Positions 1-5,280 of a stretch of DNA of 8,678 nt are shown one piece after another. Positions within the stretch are counted from its first letter, which is position 1. Each line of letters starts with the position of its first letter. The position numbers were made by a program, and so were the translations under genes. The stretch lies in contig JAEZFY010000257.1 in assembly GCA_023417265.1 (NCBI GenBank), positions 1 through 8,678 on the forward strand. The letters run 5' to 3'. The DNA is from Actinomycetes bacterium. GTDB lineage: Bacteria > Actinomycetota > Acidimicrobiia > Acidimicrobiales > Ilumatobacteraceae. The notes under the pieces were generated by a model. That model ran no database searches. It saw only the letters and a program-made list of their open reading frames with translations, and was not told where the DNA came from.

Positions 1-2
1 TA

Positions 3-36
3 GTCTCGTGGGCTCGGAGATCTGTATAACAGACAG
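3..36 (+). other. Nextera (Tn5) read-2 sequencing adapter remnant
   Basis: Bases 3-36 match the 34-nt Nextera read-2 transposase adapter at 32 of 34 positions. The mismatches are G to C at bases 22 and 30. The last 19 bases (18-36) correspond to the Tn5 mosaic end, and genomic DNA begins immediately after them. This is library-construction sequence left untrimmed at the contig end, not a natural transposon end: only one end is present, there is no transposase, and the specific non-mosaic part of the adapter (3-17) is intact. It interrupts the phytochrome gene, so codons read from bases 2-37 are meaningless. Confidence 0.93.
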
Positions 37-1180
37 GGGCGGTGACGAGTTCGCTGCGGGGGGTGGCGTCGAGCGCCCGGGCGAGGGCGTCGATCGTGTG
101 CGCCGGCGGGCAGCTGCCGCGGGTGCGCACGTCGTCGGGCTGCCACGTTGCCGCGCCGTCGGCGTCGACCACACCCGCCAGCTCGGCCCCCGGGGTGGTC
201 AGGGCGCCGATCACGTCACCGTCGGTCTCGGCCAGCAGCCCACTGATCGCCTCGATCCGCAGCAACAACTCGACGCGTTCGTTGGCCGCGGCGGCCGCCT
301 GGAACTGCGACAGCAGCGCTGAGGCGGTCTTGGCGACGACCTCGACGCCGGCGCGTGCGCGCTGGGACGGGCGGCGCGGTCCGGCGTAGTGGTGGCAGGC
401 GATCAGCCCCCACAATGCCCCGTCGACCGTGAGCGCCGCCGACATCGACGCGGCAACACCCATGTTGCGCAGGTACTCGAGGTGCACGGGCGAAACCGCC
501 CGCAGCGTCGCGTCACTCAGATCAAGCGGCTCCGGGCCGTTGCCGAGGCTCACGAGCGGGACCGGCTCGTGGTCCGCGGTGGGGATCAGCCGGATCGGGT
601 TGCGTAGGTACAGCGCTCGCGCCTGGGGCGGGATGTCGGCAGCGGGGTAGCGCAGCCCGAGGAACGGATCGAGGCCGGCATCGCGCGCCTCGGCAACCAC
701 CTCGCCGTTCCATTCCGGATCGAACCGGTAGATCATGACGCGGTCGAACCCGGTGAGCCGTCGAACGGCGTTGGTGGTCGCCGCCAACAGATCGGCGAGC
801 GTCGTCGCGGTGTGCGGTGCGCGCAGTGCCTCGAGCAGCCCGAACCGGCTGTCGAGGTCGATCTCACTCGGTGGTTCAGCCTCGACCACACGCATGCCGC
901 CGACGGCGTGCGTCACGACGTCGAGCACGGTCCCGTCGGACGTGGTCACGGTGAGCGGTGCCCCCGGCCCGGCCTGGGCGATCGCCGCCGCGCCGGACAG
1001 CCCGAACAGCGCCTCGAGGGAACGTCCGAGCGCGTCGGCCCGGTCGGCGGAGGCGACGACCGCGACCTCGTCGGCGAACACGAACAGGGAGCCGTGCGGT
1101 TGAATCGCCCCAGGGACGTGGATCGGTTCGCGCGCGCAGCCGTCGAGCAGCTCGGCGCGGTCAGGCTGGGCTCGGGTCAC
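37..1180 (-). CDS. Bacteriophytochrome photosensor (PAS-GAF-partial PHY), 3' end missing
   Basis: A red/far-red photoreceptor of the biliverdin-binding BphP family; 381 codons are visible and the frame has no stop up to the contig end. The N-terminal PAS domain opens with Cys15 in the context CAREPIHVPGAIQPHG (15-30), the canonical thioether attachment cysteine for biliverdin. The GAF domain (about 125-285) has MIYRFDP (149-155), PAADIP (179-184, with the pyrrole-water Asp182), SPVHLEYLRNMG (His233, Tyr236) and ACHH (His263). By alignment to the Deinococcus BphP these are Tyr176, Asp207, His260, Tyr263 and His290. There is no GAF cysteine next to His233, so a phycocyanobilin/Cph1 type is excluded. 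PASDIP reads PAADIP here. PHY begins near residue 300 and is cut before its tongue. The start is GTG at 1178-1180, because an in-frame stop lies at 1265-1267; it overlaps the STAS gene by 20 nt, which implies co-transcription and translational coupling. The output domain is unknown. No heme oxygenase gene is in the window. Confidence 0.93.
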
Positions 1181-1496
1181 CCGGTTCCACGGAGACGACT
1201 TCGGCGAGGCCGACCAGGTCGATCACGAAACGGACCGGCGTGTTGTCGGTCGGGCAGTGCAGTGTCAGCCGTCGCCCGGCGGCGCTGAACTGCTCGGCGG
1301 CGAGGGCGATCGTGCGCGTGCCGGACGAGTCGATGAACGTGCAAGCCGCCAGGCTGAGCATGCAGTCGTGGCCCTCGGCGGCGACCTCGGCGAGCGCAGC
1401 CTGGAGCGCTGGCACCGTGGCGATGTCGAGATCGCCGTGCACTGCCACCACTCGGCCGGCGTCGGCAAGGTCGGTGGTCAAACGGAACGCAGTCAT
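1161..1496 (-). CDS. STAS-domain anti-sigma factor antagonist (SpoIIAA/RsbV type)
   Basis: A 111-residue single-domain STAS protein. Such proteins, when unphosphorylated, bind an RsbW/SpoIIAB-type kinase and so release the sigma factor it holds. The beta-strand segment VVAVHGDLDIATVPAL (16-31) is the typical first half. FIDSSGTRTI (54-63) holds the phosphorylation loop: by alignment to SpoIIAA the target is Ser58 in Asp56-Ser57-Ser58-Gly59. The length fits the family. The ATG at 1494-1496 was chosen because residues before it look nothing like STAS and would run into the divergent kinase gene. No Shine-Dalgarno sequence is seen. The gene lies directly upstream of the bacteriophytochrome on the same strand and overlaps it, while the likely kinase partner is divergent, 124 nt away. 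Partnership is inferred from family and position. Confidence 0.88.
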   Translation of the reverse strand: MTAFRLTTDLADAGRVVAVHGDLDIATVPALQAALAEVAAEGHDCMLSLAACTFIDSSGTRTIALAAEQFSAAGRRLTLHCPTDNTPVRFVIDLVGLAEVVSVEPGDPSPA

Positions 1497-1620
1497 TCGG
1501 TGGGAGCCGGGGACAGCTCGGGGGCTCGCCGGCGGCGGCAGCGTAACAGCGCCGCCGCGTTCCGTCGTGCCGGCCGAATTCGGTGGATAGGTCGGCCGCC
1601 GAGCTGGGTATGTTCTCCGT
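1497..1620. promoter_or_regulatory. Divergent intergenic region between antagonist and kinase genes
   Basis: These 124 bp must hold the promoters for both the STAS-phytochrome unit (minus) and the HATPase gene (plus). It contains a GC-rich inverted repeat, GCGGCGGC at 1532-1539 and GCCGCCGC at 1551-1558, with an 11-nt centre, which could be a hairpin in the STAS leader or an operator. It also contains GGGTAT at 1606-1611 just before the kinase start. No convincing promoter could be picked for the minus strand. Confidence 0.5.
1585..1614 (+). promoter_or_regulatory. Candidate promoter of the anti-sigma kinase gene, SigB/SigF-like or leaderless -10
   Basis: GGGTAT at 1606-1611 is identical to the -10 of SigB/SigF-family promoters; GGAT at 1585-1588, 17 nt upstream, is a poor but possible GNNT-type -35. 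The same bases also contain TATGTT (1609-1614), a general actinobacterial TANNNT -10 that ends 6 nt before the GTG start, which would give a leaderless mRNA. The two readings overlap and cannot be separated by eye. Autoregulation by the sigma factor that the kinase controls would be typical of this family, but it is an inference. Confidence 0.35.
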
Positions 1621-2040
1621 GTGACCACGTCGGTGTCGCTCCATCTGGCCGCTGAGGCCCGCAGCGTGGGGATCGTTCGCGACACCTGCGCGGCGACGCT
1701 CCGCCGGCTCGGCATCGCCGACGACTGCATCGAGCTCGTCAAGCTGGCCGTCACGGAAGCCTGCACCAACGTCGTCGATCATGCCGACACGGTCGACGAC
1801 GCCTTCGACGTGCGCCTCGACGTGGTCGGCGAGTGGTGCTACATCGACGTCTTCGACCGCGGTCGCGGGTTCGACTCGCGAACGCTGACGTTCGAGGCAC
1901 CCCCGGCGCCATCGGTGCGTGGCCGCGGCTTGAGCATCATGCGTCGCATCGTCGACGACGTGGTCGTGTCGAGTGCGGTCGGAGCCGGTACCCGCGTCCT
2001 GCTCGCCAAGCAGCTCGAATACGCCACGCCCGCCGCCTGA
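1621..2040 (+). CDS. RsbW/SpoIIAB-type anti-sigma factor serine kinase (HATPase)
   Basis: A 139-residue GHKL-fold HATPase of the anti-sigma serine/threonine kinase group. In this family the protein holds a sigma factor inactive and phosphorylates its STAS antagonist. The N box is LAVTEACTNVVDHA (42-55) with Glu46 and Asn50. The G1 box is DRGRGFD (79-85). The G2 region is GRGLSIMRRIVDD (101-113). There is no membrane segment and no other domain; length matches RsbW. The start is the GTG at 1621, which gives the expected short strand before the first helix; no Shine-Dalgarno sequence is present and a -10-like TATGTT ends 6 nt upstream, so the mRNA may be leaderless. Its neighbours are a divergent STAS antagonist and bacteriophytochrome, and no sigma factor gene is visible. 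Its stop is 4 nt from the stop of the convergent LysR gene. Which sigma factor it binds is unknown. Confidence 0.9.
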   Translation: MTTSVSLHLAAEARSVGIVRDTCAATLRRLGIADDCIELVKLAVTEACTNVVDHADTVDDAFDVRLDVVGEWCYIDVFDRGRGFDSRTLTFEAPPAPSVRGRGLSIMRRIVDDVVVSSAVGAGTRVLLAKQLEYATPAA

Positions 2041-2044
2041 GCGC

Positions 2045-2998
2045 CTAGACGGGCGCCGCGGCGAGTTCGCCTTCCACCGTCCGAGCGACCTCACCGGCGA
2101 GTTCGACGAAGCGGTTGACCGCCGGCGGCACGTCTGGTTCCTCGCGCCAGATCAGGACCAAGCGCCGTGGCGGGAGCGGCGGTTCGATCTCCAACACCAC
2201 CACACCGGGGTCGTTGAAGTCGATGCACAGCTTGGGCTGGACGGTCATCCCGCGGCCGGCGCGTACCAGCGCCTGGACGGTGGAGTTGTCGGCCGACCGG
2301 AACACGATGTTCGGCTCGTGGCCACGGGCTCGGATCGCGTTGAGCACCCGGGCGCAACAGAAGTCGTTCTCGGGTTGCGCGATCAGCGGTTGCCGGGCGA
2401 CCTCGTCGAGCGACACGCTCACGCCGGCCGGGCGGGTGCCCACCGGGGCCATCGCCACGTACGGGTCCTCCATCAGCGCTGCCTGGCGGTACGGGTGCTC
2501 GACGACGTCGTCGATCATGAACACCGCGTCGAGCGTGCGCGCCGCCAAGCGGGCGAGCAGCACGTCCTTGTCGTCCTCCTCGGACAGGTCGAGCTCGAGC
2601 TCGGGGAGCTCGGCCGAGAGTTGCTGTACCACCGCCGGGAGGAGCCGGACCGACACGCTCTGGAAGGCGCCGATCGCCAATCGCCCGCGTGTGCCCTGGC
2701 GCAACCCGACGATGTCGTCGGCGGCCCGCCGCAGCGTGGCCAGCACCTGCTCGGCGTGGCCGAGCAGGAGCCGTCCGGCTTCGGTCAGCTCGATCGGACG
2801 CGGCCCGCCGGGGCGCCGGAACACGGGCACCCCGAGCACCTTCTCGAGGGCCGCGATCTGCTGGCTGACGGCGCCTTGTGTATAGCCGAGTTGGCTCGCC
2901 GCGCGGCCGAACGAGCGCTGCTCGGCGACCGCCCGGAAGGCGAGCAGGTGACGCAGCTCGAGCGTCGCCGCGAGTCGATCAGTCTGGCTATTGGTCAC
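2045..2998 (-). CDS. LysR-family transcriptional regulator
   Basis: A 317-residue LysR-type DNA-binding regulator. The winged helix-turn-helix is at 14-62: ELRHLLAFRAVAEQ, then FGRAASQLGYTQGAVSQQIAALEKVLG, the classic LysR signature. A linker helix reaches about residue 85, and a periplasmic-binding-protein-like effector domain follows (about 95-300, starting at GRLAIGAF). Length is normal. The start is GTG at 2996-2998, with TAATCT (3005-3010 on the complementary strand) ending 6 nt upstream, consistent with a leaderless transcript. The gene is divergent from the small gene at 3051 and the thioesterase, the usual arrangement for a LysR regulator and its target, so those are the best target candidates. 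The inducer cannot be predicted from sequence. It converges with the anti-sigma kinase gene and is probably unrelated to it. Confidence 0.93.
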   Translation of the reverse strand: MTNSQTDRLAATLELRHLLAFRAVAEQRSFGRAASQLGYTQGAVSQQIAALEKVLGVPVFRRPGGPRPIELTEAGRLLLGHAEQVLATLRRAADDIVGLRQGTRGRLAIGAFQSVSVRLLPAVVQQLSAELPELELDLSEEDDKDVLLARLAARTLDAVFMIDDVVEHPYRQAALMEDPYVAMAPVGTRPAGVSVSLDEVARQPLIAQPENDFCCARVLNAIRARGHEPNIVFRSADNSTVQALVRAGRGMTVQPKLCIDFNDPGVVVLEIEPPLPPRRLVLIWREEPDVPPAVNRFVELAGEVARTVEGELAAAPV

Positions 2999-3004
2999 GA
3001 TGAC

Positions 3005-3010
3005 AGATTA
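3005..3010 (-). promoter_or_regulatory. Candidate -10 of the LysR gene
   Basis: Read on the minus strand this is TAATCT, a TANNNT -10, with 6 nt to the GTG start of the LysR gene, so transcription would begin at or next to the start codon. No good -35 was found. It overlaps the ATTA arm of the dyad at 3007-3024, so binding there by the LysR protein could produce autorepression. Confidence 0.4.
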
Positions 3011-3024
3011 TCGCTTGTCCTAAT
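3007..3024. promoter_or_regulatory. Candidate LysR operator, ATTA-N10-TAAT dyad
   Basis: An inverted repeat, ATTA (3007-3010) and TAAT (3021-3024), is centred in the 52-nt gap between the LysR gene and its divergent neighbour. A T-N11-A pattern (3011 to 3023), as in LysR boxes, is included. These are the most AT-rich bases in a very GC-rich window. The dyad covers the LysR -10 and the -35 of the divergent gene. Function is inferred from position only. Confidence 0.4.
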
Positions 3025-3043
3025 GGTTCCTGGTACGTACCGT
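3015..3043 (+). promoter_or_regulatory. Candidate promoter of the 74-codon gene
   Basis: TTGTCC (3015-3020) and TACCGT (3038-3043) are separated by 17 nt, and the -10 ends 7 nt before the ATG at 3051. This is the best -35/-10 pair in the window and implies a leaderless or near-leaderless mRNA. A perfect 10-bp palindrome GGTACGTACC (3032-3041) overlaps the -10 and could be an operator. Confidence 0.45.
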
Positions 3044-3050
3044 CGTCTCC

Positions 3051-3275
3051 ATGACCCCCGACGATCTTGCCCACGCGCTCAGCACCTTCGGCTTCGGCCC
3101 CAACGAGCACCACGTCGAACACTTCGCCCGACGTCTGATGGCCGCCGGCGAGGTGCCCCACCTCACCGGCATCATGCTCGACCGCGACGCCGCGCCGATC
3201 GCTCGCGAGCGGGCCTTCGCCCGGGCCGCGGTGGCGATCCACACGAGACCTCGGCAGGTCACCTTCGCTGCCTGA
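3051..3275 (+). CDS. Small protein of unknown function, divergent from LysR
   Basis: I do not recognise this 74-residue protein. It begins MTPDDLAHALSTFGFGPNEHH and has no signal peptide, membrane segment or cysteine. It looks like a compact soluble helical protein, rich in His, Ala and Arg, with acidic and basic residues spread evenly. The evidence that it is real is positional: the ATG lies 7 nt after a good -10 with a correctly spaced -35, in the divergent slot beside a LysR regulator, and the thioesterase gene starts only 24 nt after its stop. It may therefore be under LysR control and co-transcribed with the thioesterase. A chance frame in GC-rich DNA is possible but less likely, since without it the LysR-thioesterase gap would be an unusually long 301 nt. 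Confidence 0.6.
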   Translation: MTPDDLAHALSTFGFGPNEHHVEHFARRLMAAGEVPHLTGIMLDRDAAPIARERAFARAAVAIHTRPRQVTFAA

Positions 3276-3299
3276 CAGACGGCGTGCGACGATCGTGCG

Positions 3300-3713
3300 A
3301 TGTCGACGCCGTTCGTCCATCGCCATCGCGTGCGCTACCACGAGTGCGACGCCCAAGGCGTGGTCTTCAACGCCCACTACGTGACGTTTCTCGACGTCGC
3401 CGTCACCGAGCTGTTCCGCGCCGCATTCGGGTCGCTGGCCGCCGTCAACCAGCTCGGCTACGACTCGATGGTCGTCGACGTGCACATCGCCTGGAAGGCG
3501 TCGGCCCGCTTCGACGACGAGATCGACATCGCCCTCGAGGTCGCCAAGTTCGGCCGCACGTCGATGACCGTGAGCTACACCCAGCGCGTCGGCGACGTGC
3601 TGTGTGCGTCGGGTGAGGTCGTCTACGTGTGGGTCGACTTCGAGACGCACGCCCCGATCGTCGTGCCGGACACCGTCCACCAGGCGCTGGCGGCCTACGG
3701 CCCCACGCTCTGA
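3300..3713 (+). CDS. YbgC/FadM-like acyl-CoA thioesterase (hotdog fold)
   Basis: A 137-residue single hotdog-fold protein of the 4-hydroxybenzoyl-CoA thioesterase (4HBT/YbgC) family, which hydrolyses acyl-CoA thioesters. The family signature is at the N-terminus: RVRYHECDAQGVVFNAHY (10-27), with Asp17 at the catalytic position known from the Pseudomonas 4HBT, followed by the long central helix (FLDVAVTELFRAAFG). VVDVHIAWKASARFDDEIDI (58-77) and the later strands complete the fold. Length is typical. The ATG at 3300 is the natural start; no Shine-Dalgarno sequence is visible. It follows the 74-codon gene by 24 nt and probably shares its promoter. It is not next to tol-pal genes, as E. coli ybgC is, so a role in acyl-CoA or aromatic-acid metabolism under LysR control is more likely. 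The substrate is unknown. Confidence 0.9.
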   Translation: MSTPFVHRHRVRYHECDAQGVVFNAHYVTFLDVAVTELFRAAFGSLAAVNQLGYDSMVVDVHIAWKASARFDDEIDIALEVAKFGRTSMTVSYTQRVGDVLCASGEVVYVWVDFETHAPIVVPDTVHQALAAYGPTL

Positions 3714-3736
3714 ATCCGCCGGCGCCGACGTCTCGG

Positions 3737-3742
3737 TAGCGT
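3737..3742 (+). promoter_or_regulatory. Candidate -10 of tgt
   Basis: TAGCGT, preceded by GG, ends 7 nt before the tgt ATG. It is one of four GGTAnnnT motifs placed just before starts in this window (also before the kinase gene, yajC and apt). No -35 match was found. Confidence 0.35.
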
Positions 3743-3749
3743 CGGGCCG

Positions 3750-4847
3750 ATGCATCCGGTCCGGTTCGAGGTCACCGCACGCGACGGGTCGGCCCGGGCA
3801 GGCACGGCGACGACCGCCAACGGGACCTACACGACGCCGTTGTTCATGCCGGGCGGCACGCGCGGGGCGATCAAGTACCTGAGCGCGGTCGACTACGGCG
3901 AGCTCGGCGCCCAGATCGTGCTCGGCAACACCTACCACCTGATGTTGCGTCCGGGTGCCGACCTGGTCGCCAAACTCGGCGGGCTGGCGCGCTTCAGCGG
4001 CTGGGACGGCCTGACGCTCACCGACTCGGGCGGCTTCCAGATCTTCTCGCTCGACCCCAAGGTCGACGACGACGGGGTGACGTTCCGGTCGACCTACGAC
4101 GGATCGAGTCACCGTTTCACCCCTGAGCTCGCCGTGCACACCCAGGAACTGCTCGGCGCCGACATCCAGATGGTGCTCGACGTGTGCCCGCCGCTGCCCA
4201 GCCCGCCGGACGTGATCCGCACCGCCGTCGAACGTTCGGCGGCGTGGGCGGCGCGCTGTCGGGTTGCCCACCAGCGCCCCGACCAGGCGCTGTTCGGCAT
4301 TGTCCAAGGCGGCATCAGCGAAGCGCTGCGCGTCGAGTCGGCGCGGCGCACGGCGGCGCTCGACTTCGACGGCTACGGCATCGGCGGGCTGTCGGTCGGC
4401 GAAACCCGCGCCGAGATGCTGCCGGCACTCGCCGCCGCGCTCGCCGAGCTGCCCGACGACCGTCCGCGCTACCTGATGGGCGTCGGCGACCCGGCCAGCC
4501 TGATCGAGGCGGTCGCGCTCGGCGTCGACCAGTTCGACTGTGTGATGCAGACCCGGCTCGGTCGCCACGGCACCGCGCTCACCAGCACCGGACGGGTGAA
4601 CTTGAAGCGCCAAGAGTTCGCCGAAACCGACGCGCCGATCGACGACGAGTGCGCCTGCCACGTCTGCGCGCGGCACAGCCGGGCCTACCTGCGGCACCTG
4701 TTCAAGGCCGGCGAACCGACCGCCTCGCGGCTCGTCAGCGTGCACAACGTGGCGTGGACGATCGCCCTGATGGATCGCATGCGGGCGGCAATCGAAACCG
4801 GCACCCTGGCGGCTCTGCGCCGCGACCTGCTCGCCGTCTGGGACTAA
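3750..4847 (+). CDS. tgt: Queuine/preQ1 tRNA-guanine transglycosylase
   Basis: A 365-residue TGT that exchanges guanine 34 in GUN-anticodon tRNAs for the queuosine precursor preQ1 (or salvaged queuine). Visible family landmarks are GNTYHLMLRPG (59-69), TDSGGFQIFSL (91-101) with Asp92 as the general acid/base, GIVQGG (183-188), GIGGLSVGE (210-218), and the nucleophile Asp263 in QFDCVMQTR (261-269). The zinc site is Cys301-x-Cys303-x2-Cys306 plus His332 in SVHN. These positions match the E. coli enzyme almost exactly (Asp264, Cys302/304/307, His333), so it should be active. One oddity: the usual MPTR or LPTR after the nucleophile reads MQTR (Gln267). The start ATG follows a TAGCGT motif by 7 nt. 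It heads the tgt-yajC-apt-rel run. No queA or preQ1-synthesis gene is nearby. Confidence 0.97.
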   Translation: MHPVRFEVTARDGSARAGTATTANGTYTTPLFMPGGTRGAIKYLSAVDYGELGAQIVLGNTYHLMLRPGADLVAKLGGLARFSGWDGLTLTDSGGFQIFSLDPKVDDDGVTFRSTYDGSSHRFTPELAVHTQELLGADIQMVLDVCPPLPSPPDVIRTAVERSAAWAARCRVAHQRPDQALFGIVQGGISEALRVESARRTAALDFDGYGIGGLSVGETRAEMLPALAAALAELPDDRPRYLMGVGDPASLIEAVALGVDQFDCVMQTRLGRHGTALTSTGRVNLKRQEFAETDAPIDDECACHVCARHSRAYLRHLFKAGEPTASRLVSVHNVAWTIALMDRMRAAIETGTLAALRRDLLAVWD

Positions 4848-4868
4848 CCGGTAGCCTCGGCCGACGAT

Positions 4869-5249
4869 ATGGACCTTCCCAACCTGCCCCTGTTCGCCAC
4901 GCTCGTCGCTTCGGCGGGCTCCGACGAAGCGAGCACCGGGTCGGCGATCGTCCAGTACGGCATCTTGCTGCTGATCCCGGTGGCGATGTACTTCCTCCTG
5001 ATCCGCCCGCAGCGCCGCCGCGCCAAGCAGCAGGCCGAGTTGCAGTCGTCGCTCGGCGTCGGCGACGAAGTCATCACCACCTCGGGGGTGTACGGCTTCA
5101 TCACCGGCGAAGAGGGCAACCTGTTCTGGCTCGAGATCGACGACGACGTCCAGATCCGTATCGCCAAGGCAGCGATCCAGGGCCGCGTCAACGCCACCAC
5201 CGAGCCCGCCACGAAGGCCGACAGCACCGACGACGCCAGCGTCGACTGA
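4869..5249 (+). CDS. yajC: Sec translocon accessory subunit YajC
   Basis: A 126-residue YajC, a small inner-membrane protein that associates with SecDF and SecYEG during protein export. After a polar N-terminus of about 27 residues there is one transmembrane helix, IVQYGILLLIPVAMYFLLI (27-45), then the diagnostic positive patch RPQRRRAKQQ (46-55) and the cytosolic core with LGVGDEVITTSGVYGFI (62-78). The acidic, Thr/Ala-rich tail (from about 108) looks disordered. The ATG is 21 nt after the tgt stop; GGTAGCCT ends 11 nt before it, so it may have its own promoter within the operon. The usual next genes, secD and secF, are absent and apt follows after 31 nt. Confidence 0.94.
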   Translation: MDLPNLPLFATLVASAGSDEASTGSAIVQYGILLLIPVAMYFLLIRPQRRRAKQQAELQSSLGVGDEVITTSGVYGFITGEEGNLFWLEIDDDVQIRIAKAAIQGRVNATTEPATKADSTDDASVD

Positions 5250-5268
5250 GCCGTCGCGCCCCGCCCGG

Positions 5269-5274
5269 TATCGT
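5269..5274 (+). promoter_or_regulatory. Candidate -10 of apt-rel
   Basis: TATCGT, preceded by GG, ends 6 nt before the apt ATG. This geometry would give a leaderless apt-rel mRNA from inside the yajC-apt gap. No -35 match was seen. The adjacent GGGG (5275-5278) is too close to the ATG to be a ribosome binding site. Confidence 0.4.
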
Positions 5275-5280
5275 GGGGCC

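Noticed and set aside
18..36. A natural Tn5/IS50-type transposon end
   Set aside because: The hyperactive mosaic end together with the specific Nextera tail and the contig-edge position indicate a sequencing adapter.
2036..2050. A terminator between the convergent HATPase and LysR genes
   Set aside because: Only 4 nt separate the stops, and no stem-loop with a T-run was found there.
1177..2094. A 305-codon minus-strand frame covering the STAS and HATPase regions
   Set aside because: It runs through the STAS gene in the wrong phase and antisense to the HATPase; no recognisable domain.
3714..3749. A preQ1 riboswitch before tgt
   Set aside because: The gap is only 36 nt, lacks the A-rich tail and pseudoknot pattern of preQ1-I aptamers, and is better explained by a -10 motif.
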